Below are positions 35,238 to 44,386 of a stretch of DNA of 64,000 nucleotides, in pieces. Location of the stretch: assembly GCA_021781745.1 (NCBI GenBank), contig JAJXWH010000006.1:1-64000 (forward strand). Direction: 5' to 3'. How positions within the stretch are numbered: position 1 is the stretch's first letter; every line of letters starts with the position of its first letter. Below the pieces are notes generated by a model. That model saw only the letters and a list, made by a program, of their open reading frames with translations, had not been told where the DNA came from and made no database searches. A program made the translations under genes and the position numbers. Source of the DNA: Bacillota bacterium. Lineage in GTDB: Bacteria > Bacillota > Clostridia > Clostridiales > Clostridiaceae.

Positions 35238-36290
35238 TTACCATTCCCCTGGATAAGCAACTATTAATACATTGACTGCTCTTCTACCCCAATTATTACA
35301 TTCACTTGACGAATTAAGGTATATGTCAATTCTGTTGCCCTTTATAGCACCACCAGTATCAGCTGCAATGGCATATCCATATCCATCTACATAAACTTTA
35401 CTTCCCAACGGTATTACTGATGGATCAACTGCAATGGTACTTAAACCACCCTCGTTTCTAACAGGTGTTCTTCCTGTAGCAGTAATTGAATGATTACTAT
35501 AAGCAGTTGCTATACAGCTAAGTTTACTCTTATAGGTTATGCTATCTCCACCTCTACTCGCATAAACTTGCCCAGTTCCCTTCACTACAATTTCATTTTG
35601 AGGCTCCAAAATAGTTTTAGTACTCTTTATATTACGAGAAATTTCTATTCCATCTTTATATATTACTTGATAAGTGATCTCCTTCTCTCCATTGACCCCT
35701 TTACTCTTAACCTTTTGAACGCTGCTATCAAGATTTTCATCTTTTTCAACTATTGTATCGAAGTTAATTTTTTCTCTTTCTACAATGTCTTTTGATTCCA
35801 CTTTAACAAGTTGCACATTTAAATTGCCTTCTACTTTAGTATCTAGCGAAGGTGCTACTTCATCCACATCCTTGTCAAATTCAATTCCTTGATCTTTTAA
35901 TGTATCTTTCTCTGCATCTAGCATATCCTCAACTGTATCCTCTGCTGTCTGCACTTGTACTTTTACCCCGTTTACATTAATTTCTACGGGAACAGCTGTC
36001 TTTAATTTAATAGTTTCTTTCCCAGATACTTTGGATTCTAAGGATGGTTGCACTTTATCATGCATACCTAGTTGTATGCCTTTTTCTTGCAACACATCTT
36101 TAACAGTCCCCTTGTATGTTACAAAAGTTTCCTCTTTTCCGTCTATACTAATTATGAGCGTTTTTCTCATACTCATTATCGTCACTACTGTAACAACTAC
36201 TACTGCTATTGCAATTGTTCCTGCTATAAATTTTGCCTTCGGACTGTTAGAAAAACCTTTTCTAATAAATTGTTTTAATTTTTCTACCAT
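35238..36290 (-). CDS. yabE: YabE-like cell-wall protein (DUF348, G5, 3D domains)
   Basis: A 350-residue secreted or membrane-anchored protein. An N-terminal membrane segment (about 20-42) is followed by three DUF348 ubiquitin-like repeats (one reads 'GTVKDVLQEKGIQLGMHDKV'), a G5 domain (about 175-245), and a C-terminal 3D domain with its acidic catalytic residues in 'AIAADTGGAIKGNRIDIYLN'. The 3D domain resembles lytic transglycosylases and the resuscitation-promoting factor group, so it probably remodels peptidoglycan. In B. subtilis yabE lies near rnmV and ksgA, as here. Confidence 0.9.
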   Translation of the reverse strand: MVEKLKQFIRKGFSNSPKAKFIAGTIAIAVVVVTVVTIMSMRKTLIISIDGKEETFVTYKGTVKDVLQEKGIQLGMHDKVQPSLESKVSGKETIKLKTAVPVEINVNGVKVQVQTAEDTVEDMLDAEKDTLKDQGIEFDKDVDEVAPSLDTKVEGNLNVQLVKVESKDIVEREKINFDTIVEKDENLDSSVQKVKSKGVNGEKEITYQVIYKDGIEISRNIKSTKTILEPQNEIVVKGTGQVYASRGGDSITYKSKLSCIATAYSNHSITATGRTPVRNEGGLSTIAVDPSVIPLGSKVYVDGYGYAIAADTGGAIKGNRIDIYLNSSSECNNWGRRAVNVLIVAYPGEW

Positions 36291-36507
36291 TATCTTTCCT
36301 CCTTTGGCAAGAGTGTCTTTTGAATTATATATTAATATTCCAGACCTGTCAAATTTGTAACCTCTTGCAATATAATGAAGTATAGTAATAATGCACTCTG
36401 TGCATAAAATATATAATATAAAAATGATAGCGATTTCAATGCTACTTCATTATAAAACGGAGAATCAATCGATATTTCATGATAGAAGTTTATATTTAAT
36501 TTGTTAT

Positions 36508-36555
36508 AGGTAAAATATGAAAATTAATTAATGAGTGTACTAATATATTTTACCT
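36508..36555 (-). terminator. Inverted repeat after tatD
   Basis: AGGTAAAATAT (36508-36518) pairs with ATATTTTACCT (36545-36555), ending exactly at the tatD stop codon. It probably terminates the tatD transcript, but the T-run is short. The rest of 36291-36507 is the upstream region of yabE and shows nothing else. Confidence 0.4.
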
Positions 36556-37340
36556 TAATTTTCCTTTCTAATCAACCTATAAAAATTCTCATTAAATCTC
36601 AAATTTGCTTCATATGGATCAATTCCTTTGATATCTGCAATTTTTGTTATTATATATTCAATATAATCCGATTTATTCCTTTTTCCTCTGTTTGGCTCAG
36701 GCGCCATGTATGGACAATCAGTTTCAACAAGAATTTTTTCTAATGGTATTTCTTTAGCTACTTCAACAATCTTTTTTGCATTTTTAAAAGTAACTACTCC
36801 AGTAAACCCTATATAATATCCAAGTTTTATGCATTCTCTTGCAAATTCTACGCTGCCTGAAAAACAATGAACTACACCTGTAACTTCTGGAAACTCCTTC
36901 ATTATTTCTAAGGTATCATTATGCGCATCTCTATCATGGATAACTACAGGATAATTTAAATCTTTTGCTAAAATCATTTGCCTTCTAAATACATCTTTTT
37001 GAATGTCCTTTGGTGGATTCTCATCCCAATAATAATCCAATCCAATTTCTCCAATTGCTACTATCTTATCGTTATTTTTTATGTAAGCTCTAATTTCATC
37101 TATTGTATCTTCTTTCATTTCATTTGCGTTTTCTGGATGTATTCCTAATGCCCCAAATATAAAATCGTAATCTTTAGTCAATTTATCTGTAGTTTTTAAA
37201 CTATCATATGATGCTGCGCAATTTAGTACTCCAATAACTCCATTTTTATTAATTTCTTGTAATACTTCTTCCCTATCTTCATTGAATGCTTCGTCATCAT
37301 AATGTGCATGGCTGTCTATTATTTTAAATTTCTCTTCCAT
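36555..37340 (-). CDS. tatD: TatD family hydrolase
   Basis: A 261-residue metal-dependent DNase/hydrolase of the TatD family. Metal ligands are visible: 'IIDSHAHYDDEAF' (HxH), 'AIGEIGLDYYW' (Glu), 'PVVIHDRDAHNDTLEI' (His), 'GVVHCFSGS' (His) and 'ILVETDCPYMAP' (Asp). Length is standard. It lies 246 bases downstream of metG, and the metG-tatD-yabE-rnmV-rsmA order is the usual one in Firmicutes. Confidence 0.93.
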   Translation of the reverse strand: MEEKFKIIDSHAHYDDEAFNEDREEVLQEINKNGVIGVLNCAASYDSLKTTDKLTKDYDFIFGALGIHPENANEMKEDTIDEIRAYIKNNDKIVAIGEIGLDYYWDENPPKDIQKDVFRRQMILAKDLNYPVVIHDRDAHNDTLEIMKEFPEVTGVVHCFSGSVEFARECIKLGYYIGFTGVVTFKNAKKIVEVAKEIPLEKILVETDCPYMAPEPNRGKRNKSDYIEYIITKIADIKGIDPYEANLRFNENFYRLIRKEN

Positions 37341-37533
37341 AAATTAAAATTCCTTTCGCTTCCTGATAATTTAGTCTAACATAATAAATAAAAATAAGTT
37401 TGAGAAATCATTTAACAACTTCTAAAATTATATTTTTTTGTCACGTAAATGACATATTTCTGACGTAAAATTAACTTGTAAAGTAGTTAAAGCATTATTA
37501 TTTACCCCTTTTAACCGTTAATTTTATGGTTAA

Positions 37534-37565
37534 AGAACGCTTCACCCCCCTAAGTGAAGCGTTCT
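37534..37565 (-). terminator. metG terminator region
   Basis: AGAACGCTTCAC (37534-37545) pairs with GTGAAGCGTTCT (37554-37565). The plus-strand side ends in TATTTTTTTAC, while the minus side has only TTT. A second inverted repeat, TTAACC/GGTTAA, lies just beyond at 37511-37532. It may act in both directions. Confidence 0.6.
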
Positions 37566-37586
37566 ATTTTTTTACAAATAATATCT

Positions 37587-39524
37587 TTATCTAACTATAC
37601 TGCCTGTTTCAAGATCTCCTGGATCTACTGCCTTTAATATGCTATCATCATCAGTTGCTGCACATAAAATCATTCCTTGTGACAACTCTCCTCTAAGTTT
37701 CGCTGGTTTTAAATTAGCAACTAATACTACATTTTTTCCTACCAATTCTTCTGGTTTATAATAATTTGCAATTCCTGACACGACCTGTCTTTCTTCTCCA
37801 CCTAAGTCTACCTTTAATTTCAACAATTTCTTAGCACCTTTTATTGGTTCACAAGCTAATATTTTAACCACTCTTAAATCGATTTTCTCAAAATCCTCTA
37901 TTGTGATTTCTTCTTTTATCGGAGTAATTTCTCTCTTTGCAGGTTGTGATGCTGATCTTAAAGCTTCAAGTTCTTCCAATTTTTTATCAACATCTATTCT
38001 TGGAAATAAATTTTCAGCTTTAATCATCTTAGTTCCTGCTTTTGTTCCATCAAACGACTTTAATGAGTCCCATGAAACTTCTGATGTATTAATTTGTTCA
38101 TTAATTTTTCTAGCTGTATCTGGTAAAAATGCTGAGATCATTACTGATACAAATCTAAGACTTTCTGCTAAGTTATAAAGAACTGTTCCTAGTCTAGCCT
38201 TTTTACTATCATCTTTAGCTAATATCCATGGAGTTGTTTCGTCTATATATTTATTAGCTCTCCTTATTAACTCAAAAACATATTCTAATGCTTGCGGAAT
38301 ATTTAATTCATTTATTGCTTCTTCAATTTTAGCTGGTGCAGCGATTGCTAAACTTATTAGTTCATCATCGATAGCTTCTTTTTCAGCTTGTGCAGGCATA
38401 TCCCCACCAAAATACTTTTCAACCATAGCAACTGTTCTTGATAAAAGATTACCTAAATCATTACATAAATCAGAATTTATCTTCTTTATAAATATTTCAT
38501 TATTAAATAAACCATCTGCTCCAAATGGAATTTCTTTTAATAGGTAATATCTTACTGGGTCTACCCCAAATTCATTTACAAGAACAACTGGATCAACTAC
38601 ATTACCTTTAGATTTTGACATCTTTCCACCATCAACAAGCAGCCATCCATGGCCAAATACTTGTTTTGGAAGCGGTAAATTTAAAGCCATTAACATAATT
38701 GGCCAATAAATTGTGTGGAATCTTAAAATATCCTTTCCTATTAAATGTACATCTGCTGGCCAGTACTTGTCATATAATTCTGTATTTTCTTGACCATATC
38801 CAAGAGCAGTTATGTAGTTTGATAATGCATCAATCCAAACATAAACAACGTGACTTTCATCAAAAGTTACTGGTATTCCCCAGTTAAAGCTTGTTCTTGA
38901 TACACAAAGATCTTGAAGTCCTGGTCTTAAAAAGTTGTTTAACATTTCATTTTTTCTTGATTCTGGCTGAATAAACTCCGGATGATCTTCTATATATTTT
39001 ATTAATCTATCAGCATATTTACTCATCTTAAAGAAATATGCTTCTTCCTTTGATTTTTCAACAGGTCTTCCGCAATCTGGACAATTTCCTTCTGCTAACT
39101 GGGTATCTGTCCAAAATGATTCACAAGGTGTACAATACCAGCCCTCATAAGAACTCTTATATATGTCTCCTTGATCATATAATTTCTTAAATATATCTTG
39201 AACTGCTTTAATATGATAATCATCAGTTGTTCTAATGAACTTATCATAGCTTATATTCATCATGCTCCAAAGATCCTTAATACCAGCAACAACTTCATCT
39301 ACATGTTGTTTTGGTGTAATCCCTTTTTCTTCAGCTATTCTTTGAATCTTTTGACCATGCTCATCAGTTCCAGTTAAGAACATTACATCGTAGCCTGTTA
39401 ATCTTTTAAATCTTGCTAAAGCATCAGCTGCTACAGTAGTATAGGTATTACCTATATGAAGCTTTGTTGATGGATAATAAATAGGTGTAGTTATATAGTA
39501 TGTTCTTTTACAGTCTTTACACAT
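37587..39524 (-). CDS. metG: Methionyl-tRNA synthetase
   Basis: A 645-residue class I synthetase. The HIGH-like signature is 'STKLHIGNTYTTVAADAL' (about 17-35), the zinc-binding knuckle is 'CTPCESFWTDTQLAEGNCPDCG', and KMSKS occurs in 'VDGGKMSKSKGNVVDP'. The anticodon domain follows, then a C-terminal Trbp111-like tRNA-binding domain ('IEDFEKIDLRVVKILACEPI', about 540-645) that dimerises. GGAGG lies close to the start. A T-box leader precedes it, so expression should respond to uncharged tRNA-Met. Confidence 0.96.
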   Translation of the reverse strand: MCKDCKRTYYITTPIYYPSTKLHIGNTYTTVAADALARFKRLTGYDVMFLTGTDEHGQKIQRIAEEKGITPKQHVDEVVAGIKDLWSMMNISYDKFIRTTDDYHIKAVQDIFKKLYDQGDIYKSSYEGWYCTPCESFWTDTQLAEGNCPDCGRPVEKSKEEAYFFKMSKYADRLIKYIEDHPEFIQPESRKNEMLNNFLRPGLQDLCVSRTSFNWGIPVTFDESHVVYVWIDALSNYITALGYGQENTELYDKYWPADVHLIGKDILRFHTIYWPIMLMALNLPLPKQVFGHGWLLVDGGKMSKSKGNVVDPVVLVNEFGVDPVRYYLLKEIPFGADGLFNNEIFIKKINSDLCNDLGNLLSRTVAMVEKYFGGDMPAQAEKEAIDDELISLAIAAPAKIEEAINELNIPQALEYVFELIRRANKYIDETTPWILAKDDSKKARLGTVLYNLAESLRFVSVMISAFLPDTARKINEQINTSEVSWDSLKSFDGTKAGTKMIKAENLFPRIDVDKKLEELEALRSASQPAKREITPIKEEITIEDFEKIDLRVVKILACEPIKGAKKLLKLKVDLGGEERQVVSGIANYYKPEELVGKNVVLVANLKPAKLRGELSQGMILCAATDDDSILKAVDPGDLETGSIVR

Positions 39525-39629
39525 TATTTGTGTTCCTCCTTATATTCAAAATCATTAATTCTAATTTTCCTTTTTTAATTCAATCTAGAACAAAGTGGCT
39601 GTGCCACGTTTCAATTGACAGTTGCTAAA

Positions 39630-39765
39630 TAATTAATAATTAATGATGAATAATGAATGATTAAGGTTGAAATTACTTCGTAATTTCTTAAATATTTTAT
39701 TTATTTTTGAAAAGCCAAAGGCTTTTCTTCCTTAATCATTCATCATTAATTATTCATTTTTCACC
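39630..39765. repeat. Palindromic element with two inner hairpins
   Basis: Long imperfect arms: AATTAATGATGA...TGATTAAGG (39638-39666) against CCTTAATCATTCA...AATTATTCATTT (39730-39758). Inside are two perfect small hairpins: GAAATTAC/GTAATTTC (39669-39687) and GAAAAGCC/GGCTTTTC (39709-39727). It has no ORF. The layout fits a non-autonomous mobile palindromic repeat. It sits between the metG start and its T-box, so it becomes part of the metG leader. Confidence 0.55.
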
Positions 39766-39834
39766 ATTTCACATCTTATAAGCTTGATATCACTGGATTT
39801 AAACAATCAAAAATTTTATACTCTCCTATACATT

Positions 39835-40075
39835 AAAAAAATCCCTACATAGGTATATTAAAACCTACATAGAGACGTATTATACGTGTTACCACTCTAA
39901 TTCCTGCTTACTTCACAATAAGCAACTCAGTAGGTGACCATCATCACCCTGCAATATAACGGTTGCTACCGTACTTCCCTAACCAAATAATATTAGCTCA
40001 GAAAACATGCTCTAAGACCATCTTCATAAAATTCACAAACACTAACTTTCAGCATACATTAGCTCTCTTATAGAA
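39835..40075 (-). promoter_or_regulatory. T-box riboswitch leader of metG
   Basis: Read on the minus strand, the T-box core appears as AGAGTGGTAACACG at 39885-39898. AGAGAGC at 40061-40067 opens stem I. The likely specifier ATG is at 40025-40027 (within TGAATTTTATGAAG), which would match tRNA-Met. The terminator stem is TCTCTATGTAGGT / ACCTATGTAGGGA (39863-39875 and 39842-39854, three G-T wobbles), followed by a run of seven T. Uncharged tRNA would stabilise the antiterminator and allow metG transcription. Confidence 0.85.
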
Positions 40076-40227
40076 TGATTCTTTTATTACTCTTCTTTTC
40101 ATCGCAATTATTCATCAATTTATTTACATTATACTATTTACTATGCCTTAGTGCAATAATATCTTTCTCATGCTTTTTATGATTTCTTTATTACACTATT
40201 AATTTTTAATGCCTAGCCTGCAAGTTA

Positions 40228-40265
40228 ATAACTGCAAATAAATTTTAGATATAATTCGCAGTTAT
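40228..40265 (-). terminator. Weak inverted repeat after radical SAM gene
   Basis: ATAACTGC (40228-40235) pairs with GCAGTTAT (40258-40265). It lies 27 bases past the radical SAM gene's stop. Without a good T-run on the minus strand its role as terminator is uncertain. Confidence 0.35.
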
Positions 40266-40291
40266 ACTGAAAAATCACTTCTATATTTCAC

Positions 40292-41812
40292 TCAGCATTC
40301 AGCTATCTTATAAAATTTATTACTCAATTCCTCAAACCCTGTAAACATTTTTCTTGCTTCTTCAATTATATTAATAGCCTCCTGCTTTCTGTTATTTTCT
40401 AAAAGGGTTACTGCGCAATCATAGTATGGATCTAAAAAATTTTCATCAGTAAGCTGCATTGCTTTTTTAAGATATTCAATACCTTTATCTATTTCACCTA
40501 ATTTAGCAAGACATAATCCTAATCCTTTATTTGCATATACATCCTTAGGATTTATTGATAATAGTTTTTCATTTGCAATTCTTGAATCCTCATAATTTCC
40601 AAGCATAAAATTAGCATATCCATAAAGCTTTAATATTTCTTCACTTTGAGAACCTTTTTCTATTGCTTTTGCTAAAACCATCTCTGCCAACTGTAAGTTT
40701 TCTCTTTCAATAAATTTATTAGCTTTAGAATATAATTCCTCAATTGATTCTACTCTATCAAATTGATTATCTGCTCTGCTTAATGCAAAATTATAAGAAC
40801 AAAACTTATTTTCTGCATGAACACTTCCACCATGAGTTAATTTTGTATTACTACAGCCACCAAGACATCTATTGCCATATTTACACTTTTTGCACAAACC
40901 ATTTAATTGTTCCTTTTTCATTTGTCTATTCCAGCTAAATCCATCTGGATTTTCCCATATCTCTTTGATGTTTTTTATTTTTATATTACCTTCCACAAAC
41001 TCTCTATTTCTTATAGACGTACAACCAACAATATCTCCATTATGTAAAATTCCAAGAGTATGCTTACCTGCAGCACAACCATTCCATTCATATACATCAG
41101 TTTTTAGGCTATGATTCCTTACTTCAATTTCTTTTATATTAAAATATCCCATGCAATCTGCCAATTGAATATCAATTTTATCTTCAAGCATTGTTTTATG
41201 TGCAAAGTCTATTACAAGATCAACATCAGATGGTTTTGCTACTAGCACTGAGTTTTTTGACATATTACCCATAGGAAGCCCTAACTGTAGCTGCCAGCCC
41301 ATTACTCCTTTTTTAATAAAAATTGATTTTAATTCTTCTAATTCATTTATATTAACACTATTTATAGTAGTTATAATCGAGTAATTTATATTTTTATTTT
41401 TTAACAATTCAAGAGCAGACATACTTCTATTAAAAGATTCTTTTTTTCTTATTAAGTCATGTGTATTTTCAAGACCATCAATACTTATAGCAATAGTATT
41501 AATACCTGCTTCAACTGCTTTATCAATTGTTTCCTCATTTAAGTTCCAGCCATTAGTAATCATATTTGGAACTATGTTATTTTTATTTAACCTTTTAGCA
41601 ATTAGATTCCAGTCTTTTCTTGTTGTAGGTTCTCCACCTGATAAAGTAATCCATTTAAATCCAAGCTGACCTAAATCGTCACATAATTTTAATGCTTCTT
41701 CTGTGGTTAACTCTCCTTCCAGTGAACTCTCACAACTAGATCCACAATGTTTGCATCTCATATTACATCCCATGGTTATTTCCCATACTGCTGTAATCGG
41801 TTTATATTTCAT
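40292..41812 (-). CDS. Radical SAM/SPASM peptide maturase with C-terminal TPRs
   Basis: A 506-residue enzyme. The radical SAM core (about 5-210) has the CxxxCxxC cluster in 'TMGCNMRCKHCGSSC', the GGE motif 'WITLSGGEPTTRKDW', and 'NMITNGWNL'. The SPASM domain (about 245-345) shows the full ligand pattern: Cys, 'HNGDIVGCTS' (GX4C), then CKKCKYGNRCLGGC (CX2CX5CX3C) and a final Cys. About 140 residues of TPR-like helices follow (e.g. 'YANKGLGLCLAKLGEIDKGIEYLKKA'), in place of a PqqD-like recognition domain, which I do not see. SPASM enzymes modify ribosomal peptides. A double-glycine precursor gene lies 94 bases upstream, and the exporter genes follow further upstream on the same strand. Confidence 0.85.
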   Translation of the reverse strand: MKYKPITAVWEITMGCNMRCKHCGSSCESSLEGELTTEEALKLCDDLGQLGFKWITLSGGEPTTRKDWNLIAKRLNKNNIVPNMITNGWNLNEETIDKAVEAGINTIAISIDGLENTHDLIRKKESFNRSMSALELLKNKNINYSIITTINSVNINELEELKSIFIKKGVMGWQLQLGLPMGNMSKNSVLVAKPSDVDLVIDFAHKTMLEDKIDIQLADCMGYFNIKEIEVRNHSLKTDVYEWNGCAAGKHTLGILHNGDIVGCTSIRNREFVEGNIKIKNIKEIWENPDGFSWNRQMKKEQLNGLCKKCKYGNRCLGGCSNTKLTHGGSVHAENKFCSYNFALSRADNQFDRVESIEELYSKANKFIERENLQLAEMVLAKAIEKGSQSEEILKLYGYANFMLGNYEDSRIANEKLLSINPKDVYANKGLGLCLAKLGEIDKGIEYLKKAMQLTDENFLDPYYDCAVTLLENNRKQEAINIIEEARKMFTGFEELSNKFYKIAEC

Positions 41813-41906
41813 TCTAAATTCCCCTTACATTTTAAATTTATCTGTATATTTTTTATATTATACGTATAATGATATGGAATGACTTTGATAAGTCATTCCA
41901 AGATGG

Positions 41907-42089
41907 TTACTCTATAGTATTTAAAGGTTCAATTCCATATAACGGTTTAATACCGTATAGCGGTCTTATAGCATATAACATACTCATAATAGGTTCATTA
42001 CTGATTACAGTTATATTGGTTGCAAAATTTCCACCGCCAGTTATTTCTAATAATTCTTCATCGGATAACATATTGTCTTCATTAAACAT
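41907..42089 (-). CDS. RiPP precursor with hexapeptide repeats
   Basis: A 60-residue precursor. The leader is MFNEDNMLSDEELLEITGG, the classical double-glycine type cleaved by C39 peptidases. The core reads G-NFATNITVISNEPIMSML and then a six-residue period: YAIRPL, YGIKPL, YGIEPL, then NTIE. Each repeat has Tyr/small/Ile/charged/Pro/Leu. There is no Cys, so lanthionine or sactionine bridges are excluded; carbon-carbon or carbon-oxygen links at Tyr, Ile, Lys or Arg are conceivable. GGAGGAAG precedes the start. The maturase is downstream, and the exporter with C39 peptidase is upstream. Confidence 0.75.
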   Translation of the reverse strand: MFNEDNMLSDEELLEITGGGNFATNITVISNEPIMSMLYAIRPLYGIKPLYGIEPLNTIE

Positions 42090-42220
42090 CCTTCGCTTCC
42101 TCCTTATAAAATGTATTGATTATTTTTTATTTAATAAACACAGATAGATTTTTTTAATACCTACCTGATATCATTAACATTTTGATACGATTCTCACTTT
42201 AATTCACAAAACCTTAATAC

Positions 42221-44386
42221 TTAATCCTTTAAGTGTATCTTTTCAAGCAAGTAATAAAGAATTTTCTTTTGTTTAGTAATAACCTGTGCTTCACAAGTCA
42301 TTCCTATCTTTACTTCGCCTTCTTCTCCTTTGTAACTAAATAAAGGTTTATTTTCAATTTCGGACTCAACCAAATAATAGCTTGCACCAGTTCTTGGATC
42401 AACAGTTGCATCTGTTGCAATATCTGTAATTGTTCCTTTAAGCTCTCCATATTCTTTATAAGGTAATGCTTCAAAATGATATTTAATATCTTGTCCAACC
42501 TTAATTCCTGCAATATCTTTATTTGATACATATAATTTAACTTTATACTCCGAGCTATCTTGAGGTATAACTGATAAAATTTCTTCTCCACTCTTTAAAA
42601 GCTGTCCATTTGAAACATCAGTTTTAACATGAACTATTCCATCTATTTCAGCTTTTACAGTACTTTTATCAATTGTAAATTGTAAAGTTCCTATTTGAGT
42701 ATTTAATTCATCTATTTTCTGTTCGTTTTCTTTTTCTGTATCATCTAATTTAACTAGTGTATCCATTTTATATTTTGTAATATCATTCGTCGCCATTTCC
42801 TTGTTAACGGCATCAAGCTCTGGTGTAATTTTAGCTTGATCCAATTCAGTTTGAACTTTTTCAGTATCCTTTTTAACATCATCCAGCTTATCTTTTACAT
42901 CTAAAGCTGATTTGTTTTTGTATTTCTCTAAATCGACTTTTGCATTATCCAGTACTTTTTGTGTAGCAGCTATTTGATCATCATAATCATCAATAATAGT
43001 ATCTTTCTTTTTCTTAAGACTAGCTATTAAATCTTTTTGAGTTTTAATAGTATTCTGTAATTCTTTTACGTTATCTTTATATTCTTTAAATTTATTGTAA
43101 TATTCATTATCAGAATCAGAAAAATCATCCGAATCATCTTCTATAGCTGATTTTAACTTTTTCAGCTTATCAATTGTGTCATTTATCGTATCATCCTTTT
43201 CAGAAACCACAGATGATGTTGATTTTAATTGTTCTAGTGTATTTTTAGCACTATCTATACTTTGATTAATACTTAATAAATATGAATTTTTATATTTATC
43301 ACGATCTTCACCTGTGTAATTCTTCAAATTATTTGTGTAATCAACATATTGCTTATAATATGTGCTGCTAGAATCTGTAAACAAATTCTGCCCTTGATTA
43401 ATACTTTGAACCAATAACTCTAGATTATCTATTGCCTTTTGTGTTTGGCTTATTTGTGTATCAACTGTAGGGTAATCATAATTAACATTACTTGATGAAT
43501 TCTCAGCCTGTGTTATACTATCTTGAATACTAGCAATATAGCTGCTTTTATATTGCTGCAATTTTAAAATTGAATTATTATAGTCTATCGTTGCATTATC
43601 CATTTGACTTTCATAATCGTCCATAGCTTCCTTATATTTAGTATTAGCATTCTGTAATTCTGCTTTTCTCTGCTCAATGGTATTTTGAAGGCCTTGTATT
43701 GTATATTCATAATCTGAATATTCTGAAGAGTATTTGTCATCCGCATCTGAAAAATTGTTTTTACTATCATTTATTGATTTAAGTAATGTATCTAATCCAT
43801 TTAATATATCATTATTTTCATTAATCTGCTGAGTATAGCTTTTAGATAAAATTAATTTATTGTCGTTGGTTGCATTGGTCTGCAAATCTGTCTGTTTTTC
43901 AGTCAATGATAATTTTTGATTAGTAGTACTATATTGTACATATTTATTATAATAATCAGCTTCATCAGGATTATTTGCATCAAAATAGTTTGTATTTTCT
44001 AAGATAGAATTTCTAAGTTTATCAATATTATTTGTATCCGTTTGTAATGTATTTAATTGCTTTTCTAAATTGTCTTTATTTAAAGTAGCATCTGTGCAAT
44101 CTAAAGTGTATAATACATCTCCTTCTTTTACAGCTTGCCCTTCTTTAAAATTAACATCAATAACCTTACCATCTACTTCATTTAAAACAGAAATAGTTTT
44201 ATTATTTGATGTTACAACGCCATCAGTTTTTACAACTATATCTATTTGGCCAAAGTAACTCCAAATTAAAGCAATAATAAGCATTCCTATTAACCCATAT
44301 GCAAATATACTAGTAAACTTATGTGGTTTTGCTTCAAGCATTTCCCTGCTATCGGTTATTTCGCTTAAATTTTGTACAATGTTCAC
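42221..44386 (-). CDS. HlyD-type secretion adaptor
   Basis: A 721-residue membrane-fusion protein. Residues 1-50 contain one membrane segment (about 28-48); a biotinyl-lipoyl half-motif ('ISVLNEVDGKVIDVNFKEGQAV') follows at about 65-95. A very long coiled-coil hairpin (about 100-560) is rich in Asp, Lys, Gln and Asn. The second lipoyl half ('TVKAEIDGIVHVKTDVSNGQLLKSGEEI') and a beta-barrel with 'DPRTGASYYLVESEI' close it. The start is GTG at 44386, overlapping the exporter stop by one base (TAGTG), so translation is coupled. It would bridge the ABC exporter to the cell wall or outside. Confidence 0.88.
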   Translation of the reverse strand: MNIVQNLSEITDSREMLEAKPHKFTSIFAYGLIGMLIIALIWSYFGQIDIVVKTDGVVTSNNKTISVLNEVDGKVIDVNFKEGQAVKEGDVLYTLDCTDATLNKDNLEKQLNTLQTDTNNIDKLRNSILENTNYFDANNPDEADYYNKYVQYSTTNQKLSLTEKQTDLQTNATNDNKLILSKSYTQQINENNDILNGLDTLLKSINDSKNNFSDADDKYSSEYSDYEYTIQGLQNTIEQRKAELQNANTKYKEAMDDYESQMDNATIDYNNSILKLQQYKSSYIASIQDSITQAENSSSNVNYDYPTVDTQISQTQKAIDNLELLVQSINQGQNLFTDSSSTYYKQYVDYTNNLKNYTGEDRDKYKNSYLLSINQSIDSAKNTLEQLKSTSSVVSEKDDTINDTIDKLKKLKSAIEDDSDDFSDSDNEYYNKFKEYKDNVKELQNTIKTQKDLIASLKKKKDTIIDDYDDQIAATQKVLDNAKVDLEKYKNKSALDVKDKLDDVKKDTEKVQTELDQAKITPELDAVNKEMATNDITKYKMDTLVKLDDTEKENEQKIDELNTQIGTLQFTIDKSTVKAEIDGIVHVKTDVSNGQLLKSGEEILSVIPQDSSEYKVKLYVSNKDIAGIKVGQDIKYHFEALPYKEYGELKGTITDIATDATVDPRTGASYYLVESEIENKPLFSYKGEEGEVKIGMTCEAQVITKQKKILYYLLEKIHLKD

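Noticed and set aside
35490-36360. Several plus-strand open frames over the YabE-like gene
   Set aside because: They are antisense to a clear secreted cell-wall protein and lack ribosome sites and recognisable sequence.
39835-40075. A tRNA gene or tRNA-like fold upstream of metG
   Set aside because: The conserved features are those of a T-box leader (GGTAACACG core, AGAGAGC, terminator), and no tRNA was found in the window.
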